Source: Cordia subcordata
Taxonomy: Eukaryota; Streptophyta; Magnoliopsida; Boraginales; Cordiaceae
Length of the DNA stretch: 64,000 nt
Assembly: GCA_028554755.1 (NCBI GenBank)
Contig: JAPTOF010000016.1
Location: forward strand, 2,368,501 to 2,432,500
Reading direction: 5' to 3'
Shown: positions 24,925-36,717 of the stretch, in pieces
Layout: each line of letters opens with the position of its first letter
Numbering within the stretch: the first letter of the stretch is position 1
Program-made: the position numbers and the translations under genes
Notes under the pieces: model-generated
The model's input: the letters and a program-made list of their open reading frames with translations, nothing else
Databases searched by the model: none
What the model was told of the DNA's origin: nothing

Positions 24925-25793
24925 TATTTATAAAAGTTACATCCAAAAGAGTTCAAAAAAAAATGCCACATCAACACCCATCTATTTACCAAGTCATCAT
25001 AAATTATATTTTTAGTATTATTATATTATTATAAATTTATATATAGTGTTTAATTATATTTATGTACCATTTCCTAATGTCATCATTGTAATAGAATCAC
25101 AAGATATTTAATTATATTTATGCACCAATTATATATTTCTTTTTAATGAGTTTAAAGTAATAAAGTTCAAAAAAACTCATTAATTTAATTAATTTATGCA
25201 TCATATCTTAATTAAAAAATAAAAATAAGAATAAAAATAAAAATAAGAATAAAAAAGTACTAGAATTAATTTTTATAGATATTTAGAAATAATAAAAAAA
25301 TACACAAAAACCTAAAAATAATAAAAAATCACATATATAAAAAAGTTAAATCCAAAGGAGCTTCACATCAATACCCATCTATTTGGTAAGTCATCACAAA
25401 TTTTATTTTTAATATTATTACATTATTATAAATCTATATATTATAATGTTTAATTACATTTATGTACCACTTCCTAACCTCATTACTGTAATAGAGTTAT
25501 AAGATATTTAATTATATTTAGGCACCACCTATATATTTTTTTAATGAGTTTAAAATATTAAAGTCCAGAAAAACTCATTAATTTAATTAAATTATGCATC
25601 ATATCCTAATTAAAAAATAAAAATAAGAATAAACAACACTAGAATTAATTTTTATAGATATTTAAAAATAACAAAAAACTACACGAAAACCTAAAAATAA
25701 TAAAAAAATCATATCCATAAATATTTAAAAAAACTAAAAGATACACAGAACCTAAATAAGTCCGTGCAAAGTACGGGGTATAAAAAACACTAG
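24925..25793 (+). mobile_element. Non-autonomous Helitron-like insert, 3' end CTAG, internally duplicated
   Basis: The 3' end reads CCGTGCAAAGTACGG (imperfect hairpin) followed about a dozen bases later by CACTAG and then T, the Helitron 3' pattern. U1 lacks the insert: 20075-20125 is continuous where U2 is interrupted. The body consists of two units of about 400 bp (about 24947-25341 and 25342-25793). The left boundary is approximate because no clear TC start is seen. Confidence 0.55.
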
Positions 25794-26837
25794 TTAAATT
25801 CAGTTTTAAATGTAATCAGAACTATGAATTCAGTGTCAGGGAAACAAATTCAGTGTCAGGGAAACGATAGTCTAATGGCTGCCTGGGGCAAAAAAAGTCT
25901 AGTTGAGTTTTCCCCAAATATTTATGAGCAAGTTATGGTGTAAATATATATAACAGAAATAGATGTAATCATAATGTTATAATATTATAAATTATTAACA
26001 TGATTATAATAAAATAATATGAATATTTTAAATTATTAGATCATTATGTTATAATAATGCAAGAAAATCTTTATACAATCGGTTTGTCTTCCAAGGAAAA
26101 ATGTTTATGTTACAAACACATAAGCATGTTCACATTTTCATCATTAACTTGAATCTCATACTCGCATCATACTCGTATATAGTTCAAAGACTTAAATCAC
26201 CGATACACGTTCATCTAAAATACCATCTAAAATATTATTGTTTATTAGTTTTTATTACTAATCATGTATTAAAGGATATGACTTTATATATGGATTACAA
26301 AAAAAAAAAAGAATAGGATTAATCTAAGTGTATTACTTTTAAAGATTATAGTTAAAAGTAATATAATATATGTTTTTAAATGTTCTATAAAAATATATAT
26401 GTTGAAAGTCATATATTCTATTTTAAAAATAAGTTTAGTTTTAATCTCCAAGATATCGACATACAATCGTATTAGAAATGTAAAAATTTATCATTCTAGT
26501 TACCCATGAAGAAAAAAAATTAAATTATATTATCAATATCTAATTTTGAATAGAGGCCATATTTTTTTCATAACAAAAATAAGTAGAAGAGTTTGAATAA
26601 TGATTATCTAATAATTGATAAATTATTTGTAATTCAAAAGTCCACTAAAATGTCACGTAAAGTTTAAGAATTCAAGTAAGATATGACATGTAACAAAAGC
26701 GTGATATATTAGACCTGCGTGATATATAAAATAAATTAGTATTTTTTTTCTTTATCTATTATTGATAGTTAATTTTATACTTTTTTTTTTTTGAAAAATG
26801 AAATGATCTTGAAAAAATTAATGGAAGTATATGGAAG

Positions 26838-26838
26838 G

Positions 26839-26882
<44 letters not shown>
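26838..26882. repeat. AT dinucleotide microsatellite
   Basis: A run of TA/AT of about 45 bases directly abutting a Helitron 3' end. Helitrons insert between A and T, and the AT run is consistent with repeated targeting. Confidence 0.85.
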
Positions 26883-26885
<3 letters not shown>

Positions 26886-26886
<1 letters not shown>

Positions 26887-27222
26887 TAGGGTGTCACCTG
26901 TGCGATTGCACAGGATGTGCCATATGTAGGTAGAAAGATTTAATTTTTTATCCATGTAAATGTTTCAAACAAATTATATAAACTAATTTTAATAGATTAA
27001 ATAATAAGAATACACATTAGGTTAATAAAATAACATTGTATTGAAAAAAAATTTTGACCTACCAAATAAAAAGATTTGCAATCATATAGTGAAAAAAACC
27101 TATTGCTACAAATAGCTGATCAATATTAAAACCAATTTTTTCATATGACCTACGATAACTTGTTATATTTTACCAAAGCAAATAGAAATTAATGATGTTA
27201 CTATGCTTTATATATCATACTA

Positions 27223-27290
<68 letters not shown>

Positions 27291-29539
27291 TAGGGTGTCA
27301 CCTGTGCGATTGCACAGGATGTGCCATATGTAGGTAGAAAGATTTAATTTTTTATCCATGTAAATGTTTCAAACAAATTATATAAACTAATTTTAATAGA
27401 TTAAATAATAAGAATACACATTAGGTTAATAAAATAACATTGTATTGAAAAAAAATTTTGACCTACCAAATAAAAAGATTTGCAATCATATAGTGAAAAA
27501 AACCTATTGCTACAAATAGCTGATCAATATTAAAACCAATTTTTTCATATGACCTACGATAACTTGTTATATTTTACCAAAGCAAATAGAAATTAATGAT
27601 GTTACTATGCTTTATATATCATACTAGTATGTCACCTGTGCGATTGCACAGAATGTGACATATATAGGTTGAAAGATTTAATTTTTTATCCATCTAAATG
27701 TTCCAAACAAATTATATGAACTAATTTTAATAGATTAAATAATAATAATACACATACGATTAATAATATAATATTGTATTAGGAAAAAAAATTAGACCTA
27801 CCTAATAAAGAGATTTGCAACCATATAGTGGAAAAAGCCTATTACTACAAATAGCTTAACAGTATTAAAACCAACTTTTCCATATGACTTACAATAACTT
27901 GCTATATTTTACTAAAGCAAATAGAGATTAATGATATTGCTATGCTTTAAATACCATATAATGATTAAACTGCAATATATATATATATATATATATATAA
28001 CATTTTAAGTAGTCAAGTTCATATATATTTGTCAATTGACAGAATTATGTTTAGGGTCTAAAATTAAATTATAGATTAGAAAAAAATTTTGAAAAATCTT
28101 TTATTTTACATATTCTTATAAAAATGGAAGAAAGGCTTACCTCCATTTTCTAAGATAATCGCATGTATACTGTTAATTTTCTAAGATAATCGCATATGCA
28201 CAAATTTGAAATTTGCGAGACATTACAATTTGGAATTACGGAGAAATTGTGGTGACATAAACGGAATTGATCGAATTGCGAGTATCTAGAACAAAATGGA
28301 AGCAAATCTGAGTTGCCATGCATGAAATTGGAATGTATGAGCTAAAATATGACACTAAAATAATGATTTAACCATAATTTTAGGCTAATGATTAATTGTA
28401 AATAATATATGGAGAAGAAAAAGGAATGATTTTTTAGTGCACGAAAAGGGAATAAAGCGAATTGAACAACAACTAAATGATTTAGTTGTAGGCAACAGAC
28501 CTGTAATATCCATATATATTTATAATTTTGAAAATCGAAAGAGTTAAGATTCTGCAATTACGGAGGAATTAAATTGAAAAATCAAATATAATAAAAAAAT
28601 AAAAATTCTAGAAAAAGGAAGGCCATCTATGGAAATTTTTTTTTTAAAAAAAGGACAGCTACTCATTTTTTACTTATTTTTTTAACATTGATATTATTAA
28701 GCAGTAAAAACATGACAACAAAGTAATAGCAACACATGGCAATATGACATTCAATGGGGTCTGTTTTATACTATAGTATAGATAATGATTAGACTGCAAT
28801 GTATATGATAACATTTTAAGTAGTCAAGTTCATATATATTTGTTAATTGACAGAATTACATCTAGGGTCTAAAATTAAATTATAGATTAGAAAAGGATTT
28901 TGAAAAATCTTTCATTTTTACATATTCTTCTTAAAATGGAAGGAAGGCTTGCCTCTATTTTCTAAAAATATATTTAATCTTTATTTCTATACTATAGTGT
29001 AAAATAGACCTCGTTGAATTACGAAAAAATTGTGGTGATATAAAAAGAATCGATCGAATTGCAAGTATCTAAAATAAAAGGGAAGCAAATCTGGATTACC
29101 ATGAGTGAGATTAGAATGTATGAGTTGAAATATGACACTAAAATAATGATTTAACATTGATTTTAGGTTAATGATTAAGTGCAAATAATATATGGAGAAT
29201 AAAAAGGAAAGATTTTTTAGTGTATGAAAAGGGAAGAAATCGAATTGAATAACAACTAAATGATTTAGTTGTAGGACCTATAGTGTCCATATATATTTAC
29301 AATTTTGAAAATAAGAAGAGTTAAGATTCTGTAATTACAGAGAAATTAAATCGAAAAATCAAATATAATGAGAAAGGAAAATTCTAGAAAAAAAAGACCA
29401 TCTATGAAAAATCTTTTAAAGAAAAGGATAGCTACGTATTTTTTTTAACATTATTAAGGAGTAAACATATGGTAACTAAGTAGTAGTGACACATGGCAAC
29501 ATGGCATTCAACAGGGCCTGTTTTATATTATAGTATAGA
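26886..29539 (-). mobile_element. Head-to-tail array of non-autonomous Helitron ends
   Basis: On the minus strand, 5'-type ends TCTATACTATA(A/G)TATAAAAC begin at 29539 and 28782. 3'-type ends, with hairpin CCTGTGCAATCGCACAGG then about 8 bases then CTAG, lie at 27624, 27290 and 26886, each followed by T. The segments 28781-29539 and 27958-28780 are diverged copies of one another, and 26886-27220, 27290-27623 and 27628-27957 are copies of the 3' part. No Rep/helicase gene is present, so the elements depend on enzymes encoded elsewhere. Confidence 0.75.
27222..27286. repeat. AT dinucleotide microsatellite
   Basis: About 65 bases of TA/AT between two identical Helitron 3'-end units. Confidence 0.9.
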
Positions 29540-29540
29540 C

Positions 29541-29549
29541 ATATATATA

Positions 29550-29582
<33 letters not shown>
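29541..29582. repeat. TA and GTAT microsatellite
   Basis: A TA run followed by five GTAT units next to the Helitron 5' end at 29539. The second copy at 59721-59772 has a different number of repeats. Confidence 0.8.
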
Positions 29583-30897
29583 TTGAGTAAGAAGTACTTT
29601 CGTATAGATAGGAGATAGATTAAATTTTTTAAAGAAAATATATGATATGATGACAACATGATACAGAAAAGGCAAAATATTATCTCATAATATACATAGA
29701 TACTAATTTAGTTGACCAAAAATATAATGTTTAATTATGTACAAATAGTTAAAGTATAAAATAATTCATAATTGAAAAGATAATGTTCATTTTAGATTAG
29801 GTAATAAAATCATTGTATGGATATGACTTTAATTAGTATAAATTATTTAACTTTAAAAATATTGCTTAATTAAGATATGGCATGAATTAATAAAAATAAA
29901 TTTTGAAGAGAAAAAGAATGCCTAAAAGGATGGCATAATGCCTAAGAGGAGGACATGTGATATTTTTAAATATAGCATGTACCTTATTTTATATATATAT
30001 AGATATAGATATAGATATAGATGAGATTTTGGAGGTGGAAAAACAATTTCTACAATTGTTAGAAACTGAACTTTAAAAAAGTGCCCATTGATTTTATGTA
30101 AAACCTTTCATAGAAATGTATGTCTTGTTTTTCTTCCTTAAGATTTGTGGGGCTAGATACCGTGCACCTTAAATACTTTACACCCAGCTAGCATTGTTTA
30201 TTCCATAGTAGTGCGTTCACAACTTTGTTATTATAAGTTCACAATTTATATTATATATGTTCACAACTTTTAATTATTTACACACATGTTATATGTTTTT
30301 AATTTAATACTTTATATTTAAAACTTTTAATTGTTCACAATTTAGTTATCCATTACTCTTTTGTTATATATTCAAAAGCTCTATATCATCTATTAACAAA
30401 GATAACTTACATGTTTACGACTCTTTAAGATATGTTCACAATTTGTGAATGATATGTTCACAACTTTTAGACGATATATTCACAATTTGTGAAAAATTTC
30501 TAAACTCGCAGTTGAAGGTGTTCCCGGTATCTAACCGATTATCGAATTGTTGTGTTGTGTTTGTCAGCGTGAGAATAGTGAACTCGTTAAACTTCGTGTT
30601 AATCTAACGGTCTAATTGTGAGATTTATTGGTTGATGTACCATATTTTGGGTGGATGATATAATTTGTGAAGATTTGTGGCTATTTCCTGAAGTAGCTTC
30701 CAAAGAAGGATGCTTAATACAACTCCTTCTACACTCTATATATAGTCTAAAAAGATTTAGGTCGACATATAATTTATCTACAGCACACTTAATTTTATGT
30801 ATTATTAAAAATCCTTGATAATCTTTTTTTACATTATGACATAGAGCACAATACTCTCTCCTAGAATGAAAGTAAGCATGGAGAGATGCATACAACG

Positions 30898-31270
30898 TTT
30901 TACTTCTATAGAAATCCATATGCATATCCATGTCAAGAATTATAAGAAAGTTTCTATAACACAAAAAGATTCAACGTATTTTAAGTAGATTATAAAGAAT
31001 TCAATTTATCTTAATTTACCCTATAAATATAAGGCAATTCTAAGAGATAAATGGCACTTACATATTCCAAATATCATTGCTCAATCCACAAGACATGAAA
31101 AAAAGAAAGAATATTCGATAAATGGCTTTACAGAAGGACAAACTAATGCAAATACGTCACTCCAACTATAGGACCTAAATAAAAATAACACCCTCCTTAA
31201 GTCACAAATATCTAGGCATATTTTATATTTCTTGACATGGATATGCATATGGATTTCTACAGAAGTAAAG
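30898..31270. repeat. 42-nt inverted repeat arms around a 289-nt spacer
   Basis: The arm at 30898-30939 is the reverse complement of 31229-31270 except for one or two positions. The arm centre is itself palindromic (ATATGCATAT). The same structure is kept in the second copy at 61114-61155 and 61444-61485. Confidence 0.8.
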
Positions 31271-31913
31271 TAGGTTGCTTTACACTATGTTGGGATTCGT
31301 GAAAAAGCAAATGAGTGAAAGTTAAAGGGAGACAATAATGTTAGATATTTTTCTATTAATTTCATTTTATCTTTTTTCTCTTCTTTTTAACTTTACCAAC
31401 TAAGCACTAACAAAATAGATCATGTGTTAATTTGAACTTACACATGATAGTTGACATGATCTACTCATATTGATACGAAAAAAAATACTAATACGAGAGA
31501 ATGCTAATCCAAAATAAATAAAGTGATGTTTAGGAGTACTTGGATTGAAAAAAACAATTCAATCATTGTTATTATTATCTTGTCTCCCTCACGTGTGTTA
31601 CCAGGATCTTATACTTAAAACTAGTTGGTATCTTGAAATAATTTTTATTTTTCCCCTTTTTTATATTTTAATTAAAATAACACATACAAGTAACAAAAAT
31701 GGTGTATTTTTAACGTTTTGTATAATTGGAAAGACTAGGTAAAACATGAAATCAGTGCCCAAAGTGGACAACAATAAGAATTGTCATGTACTAGAGATAA
31801 CTCATTAAGAAAGAGAGTAAGAGGACCAATGTTCGATCAATAGCGAGTTTCTTTTATAATATCATATTATTATAACTAAAATTTAATATTTGTGACTGGT
31901 ATATATATATTCA

Positions 31914-32998
31914 CTAGTATAATAGCCACGCACGGGTCATGAAATATATGATTAGTTTTTTTGAAAAATAGAGTTTTTTTATATTAATATAAGCATTGCT
32001 ATCAAATTATATTTTAAGAATTAAATAAACATGGATTCATATAGAAAATAGAATTTATGTTTTTTAATACTAACTGCTCTAATTCAATAATAGTTTTATA
32101 TCTATAAATGAGTTAAACTTAAACAAATGTAGATCGCTTTACTTTTTTCCAAACGAAAACCTTCATTTTCCTTTTTTAACTTTCTGAATTTAAGTATCCT
32201 ATTTAATTATTGTAGAAATTTCATAAGGAAAATTATTGTTATTAGTGGATAAGAGCACTAACAGTTTTATAGATAAGAACACATCAAAAACACAAATAAA
32301 TTCTGAAAGATAAAAAGTAAAAGAAATATTAAAATGAGATGAATACCTAGATATCAAGCTATCTAGAAATCAAGGAATACCTGCTATCGATTTTGCAATA
32401 AAAAATTTATTTTGGAAGAAAGAATAGATACGATACTGAAGTTTCAAAAGAAGACAGTTAACCGAAGGGACAAAATAAAATTAAAAAGTTGAAAGATTTA
32501 CAGTATATAATGCTGTATATGGGTGAAAGTTTCACTAAAAAAAGAAAAAACATAATATAAAATATAGGATCTGAGTACAAAAACATATGAATAAAAAAAG
32601 CAATTTGTCGATAGTAACCAAAACTCAAATTACCATAAATAGCATTATACGATAATGGTATATTAAGTAAATTGCAATAATTTCCAATTATAGTAATAGA
32701 AACCAATTAAAATAGATAATGATTTAATAACAACCAAATTGGAGAGTTACCATAGCTATCTGTAATCAATCCAAATTGTATGTCATAATTCTCATATGTA
32801 ATATTTAAATATTAAAATAAATTAATAAATCAATGTAAATCTCACTAAAATAAAACAAAATCACTTATTTACCAAATATAACGGTTGATATTATTGTTAT
32901 GTAAAAGAGCCATGTGACAAAAAGATTTTAAGAATGTTATTTGTGCGACACTTGTCATTATTATATGAAAAATATTTTTTTATATAATATAGTATAGA
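31914..32998 (-). mobile_element. Complete non-autonomous Helitron
   Basis: On the minus strand it starts TCTATACTATATTATATAAA at 32998, preceded by A, and ends ATACTAG at 31914, followed by T, so the insertion is between A and T. A GC-rich stretch (CCCGTGCGTGG) precedes the CTAG, as a degenerate terminal hairpin. It has 1085 bp and no transposase. U1 near 23180 is continuous across the site, which confirms both ends. Its 3' part is also present in the 56-63 kb copy. Confidence 0.8.
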
Positions 32999-33559
32999 TA
33001 TAGATTTTAAATAAAATAATAATTAATACTTATTAAATATGACACATAACGTCATCACATCAACATGCAATGTGACGTCGTCCATTCCCACTATATTATG
33101 CAAATGCTTAATTAATAAATAAGTGATGATGATGTAAATAATTCATGATTGGTCCCCAACTTGACATTTAATTTGCTTGAGTCTCAAGCCTCAATTATGG
33201 TGTGGCTAAACCAATTTCATATTATATGGGAGAATGATTACTTTATGGGACCACATAATACATATAATGCATATATATTAGCTATGCATACATGTTTCTT
33301 ATAACATGTGATGTTAGAACTATTCCATCTTACCAGATTTTCTAGTTGTGGTATACACATATATAAAGATTTTCAAATATAGAATTAGGTTAGAATTTAG
33401 AATTTTATAATTATAATTTAATCTGGTTAAGAATTTATTTTTTTAATTGGAATTTAGAATAAAGATTTAGATTAGATAAGTAAAATTTAATATACAAAAA
33501 TTGGAATTTTATGAAATTAGAATTAGACTACGTTTTCCCATTTTGGATTAAAAGACAAT

Positions 33560-34150
33560 GACAAAAAGTATTTGCATGGGTTTTGAAATTACTAGTATGC
33601 TTATACAATTTTTCCATTTATGTTTGGGCCAGAAATCTTTGGACCTGAAAAGGCCCATGATTGCATTTGGATCAAGGCTCAGCCTCTTGGGCCTCAGGAT
33701 CAAAGTCCAAGGGCTACTAAGTAGCGATCATCCTGGGAGCCTAAAAAATTGGGATATGACTAAGCAATTAGTCTGATCGCTCTGAGATATACATAAGAAG
33801 TGATAAACATAATCTGACGAGTTAACTAGCAGAGATGACTCTTCTGTTAGGAGGCTATAAAAGCATGCTTCCCCAGGAAAAGAGGGACACGACACATATG
33901 CAAAAGCCTATATACCTGGTTTGTCTCAAAAACCCCATAATTGCTCCAAATACATTTTTTTAATGTCTCAATATTGACTTGAGCGTCAGAGCATTTTTAC
34001 TGACCTGAGCGACGGAGCATCTTTGGCAGGCACCACACTGGTGTCAAAGATTTCCACGCTTACTACGCTTTCTGGTCTTACAGGTTATCGAGTCCAATTA
34101 AACATGTACAAGATTGTAGAGAAACGCCCTCTACAATTTATGCCACATCA
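33560..34150. mobile_element. Possible decayed LTR or TRIM fragment
   Basis: More GC-rich than its surroundings. It contains GGCTATAAAAGCATGC (TATA-like) followed by the repeated words TTGACTTGAGCGTCAGAGCA and CTGACCTGAGCGACGGAGCA and a GGCAGGCACC stretch, a word pattern I associate with plant LTR ends. No partner LTR, primer site or target duplication was found, so this is tentative. Confidence 0.35.
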
Positions 34151-34467
34151 AAACTTGTATTATTCTTATTAATTTGGAGATTTTCAATTATTAATTAGTT
34201 AATGTTATGCCACATGAATGCTTACATGATTATTCTTAATTTGAAGTTTTAATTTAATTGTCAATCAATTAATACTTAAAATAAGATCAATTTGTAAGTT
34301 TTAAAAAATTTATAACTAGATTTGTCATCTACTAGACTACTGCTAAAAACAAATAAATCTACGTAAATATAAACCAAGTATGATTAATAAAGTTTATTAC
34401 AATATTTATGACATGGCTAATGCAATGATTAAATTGTTCTAAAAATTTTTAGAATTACTTGATCGGA

Positions 34468-34663
34468 CACTATTATAAAACTGGGTTTTAGCGTTCATTA
34501 TTAAACGTTGAATTTTGCGACCGATTTAGCGACCAATGAAAAATCGATCGCAAAATAAGGGCCGACTACATTAGCGACCGCAGTCGCTAATTGACATACA
34601 AACGGTCGCTAAAATTGTTCCAAATACGTTGGCGGTTGCAAAAAAAACTTTCTTCCAGTAGTG
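34468..34663. mobile_element. CACTA-type MITE
   Basis: It starts CACTATTATAAAACTGG and ends TCTTCCAGTAGTG, a CACTA/TAGTG pair with imperfect continuing inverted repeat. The interior is built of repeated GCGACCG/CGGTCGCT words typical of small plant CACTA derivatives. The flanking trinucleotides differ (GGA, TTA), so the target duplication is not preserved. Confidence 0.65.
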
Positions 34664-36011
34664 TTAAGCCTAGCTTCTTTTCCACTCCGTTTGTTGGAAT
34701 TAATATTATAATGTAAAAAAGATGGTGTAAAATGGATCAATTCTTCATTATCATCTCGTTTACATTTAATATTATAGTGCAAATCACAATAAAATAATTA
34801 GTTATGCGTGACAACATATGCAAGCATATCAACATGAACTCCAGTATGAGGTCGACTCGTGCATCATCTTTTTCTTTTCTGTGGGTTTGATGTTTGGCTT
34901 CTTTTTTTTTTTTTTTAAATATAACTTTTCTAGCTTAGGGCGAGGGTCTAGGGGAATAATCATAATGAATACACCATTAAACCATGAACCCATGATCCTC
35001 AATATTAAATTCAAATAAGAAATTACATCCATTGATATATTTTGAGACTTGAGATACTACAGGCCTAAGCCTGCAAGACGATTATAAGTATTTAAAAGCA
35101 CAAGTCTCCTGGAGAATGTTTCAAAGCTCTATAAATCATCAAAATTAACTGTTTACATAGAATTGACTCGATATATATAATATATGGATAGTAACAAGAT
35201 GCAAGATGAAACAATGGATATAACATATGGAAAGTTCACTACCTAAAGTATTTTGTCTAACATTATAACAAAGAGTAAAATGCATTTTATTCCTTGTATT
35301 TTGTAAAAATTGTATAAAATTCTCTTTTGTTGCCCTTACCATTAGTTTTTTTTGTTAGAGTTAGTGGAGAATTTTTAAAAATGAACCTACAATGCATTGT
35401 CAATAATGACAAAACTTGAATAAATTGGTGCAAAATCCTTCTCTATTTTTCAAAATGATATAGATTTCCCGTCTGGTTTGAAATAAAGTGTAAATAAGTA
35501 AACTAATTGTAAGGTAAAAATAAAAATATATCTCCTAAATTATGTAGATGTCTTTGTTTATATGCATTTAATTATTATTGAATATAATTGCACTGTTTAA
35601 TAAGAAGCTATTTAAACTAATAAGTTTACATAATTAAGGATATAAGTTTTTAACTTATGAGAAATGGGAATTCGCACCATTTTCAAGTATAGAGGGGAAT
35701 TTGCACCAATTTATTTGAATTTTTTTGTTATTAATAAGTCAAAATGTGTTCTAGGTATGTTTTTTACTCTCTTTGCTCTCTTTAATTGAAAAACTGATGG
35801 CGAGGGCCGATGTGCTATGTTTTCTAAACTATAAAGACATCAGCAAGGTTTAACAGCACAGAAAATTTTATGCAACTTTTACAAAATACAATCGATCTAC
35901 TACACGATTAGCACTTAATTCCACTCACATGGAATAATTTGCAGCTACAAAACCATCGGAAGAAAGTAGTAACACAGGGATAATTTATGTACTTCCGTGA
36001 GATGCAAATAC

Positions 36012-36016
<5 letters not shown>

Positions 36017-36045
<29 letters not shown>
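36017..36045. repeat. AT dinucleotide microsatellite
   Basis: About 28 bases of alternating A and T near the end of U2. Confidence 0.8.
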
Positions 36046-36049
<4 letters not shown>

Positions 36050-36489
36050 TAATATTGATAAATTGAAATTATGATAAGCTACTTGTTTGTTGTTATAAGC
36101 TATGGGGAAAGAGGGAAGGCGACGCTGAAGTATGCCGGAACATGTCGTTTGCTTCCTCCCTTGTTTTCACACCCTCCACTTGCCACTAAATAATTATAAC
36201 TATGAAGTCTAACAAGAAGTCATGAAGACTAAAAAGGTCATTTAAAGCTTAAAATCTTAATTAAGAAGGTAGCTTTAGCAGATGTATATATATTTTACAG
36301 ATTGTCTGAGCAATTGTCGTGTCTCTTTCCCTCTTTTATGTTTAGGGAGTTTGATAAGAATCCAAATGAAATTACTTGTTCAATTAAAATTTTCTTCTCC
36401 TCAATTTAATTACAATTTGTTTTTTGGACTAAGGAAAAATGCAGACGGAAGGATATGAATAAACTAAACCATAAAGATGGGAAAATAAA

Positions 36490-36717
36490 GGCTTGTTTGG
36501 ATTGACTTTTTTAAGAAAAAAGTAATTTTTTTTCTTTAAAAAGTTACATTAAATTTGCAATAACTATTTGATTTGACTTCCAAAAAAGCTGAAACTCTGA
36601 GAAAAGTTCAAATACAGCTTTTTTTTTAAAAGCCAGAATTTTTAACTTCTCAAAAAAAAGATATTTTTTAAAAGTTGTTAAAAAACACTTTTGAAAAAAA
36701 CTAATCCAAACAAGTCC
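36490..36717. mobile_element. MITE with GG(C/A)TTGTTTGGATT ends and TAAA duplication
   Basis: The ends GGCTTGTTTGGATT and (reverse complement) GGACTTGTTTGGATT form the inverted repeat. TAAA flanks both sides (36486-36489, 36718-36721), in line with a TAA-type PIF/Harbinger target. The interior is T/A-homopolymer rich and foldable. A related element is at 51343-51556. Confidence 0.65.

Larger units (their letters stand above)
25387..32592. repeat. Copy 1 of a 7-kb direct duplication (partner 56008-62812)
   Basis: From GTAAGTCATCACAAAT at 25387 the sequence runs collinear with 56008 onward, ending after ACATATGAATAAAAAA (32577-32592). Similarity is high by eye throughout. The main length difference is an extra 404-bp tandem unit here. 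It contains the Helitron array and the 3' part of the Helitron at 31914-32998. Confidence 0.9.
24840..36113. repeat. U2: second, expanded copy of the tandem duplication
   Basis: Collinear with U1 but more than twice as long, because it contains a plus-strand Helitron-like insert (about 24925-25793), a Helitron array (26886-29539), a Helitron (31914-32998), a possible LTR fragment (33560-34150) and a CACTA MITE (34468-34663). It begins with GAGGATGTGGGTGG, where U1 has GAGGATGTGGGTTG. No supported gene lies inside. Confidence 0.75.

Noticed and set aside
26886..29539. An autonomous Helitron with Rep/helicase
   Set aside because: The interval is AT-rich with stops in every frame, and no HUH Rep or Pif1-like helicase motif is seen.
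30599..30964. A 121-aa minus-strand open frame, with a 107-aa counterpart at 60857-61180
   Set aside because: Most differences between the two copies change the amino acid and the C-terminus is frameshifted in the second copy, so there is no sign of coding constraint. It also overlaps the inverted-repeat arm.
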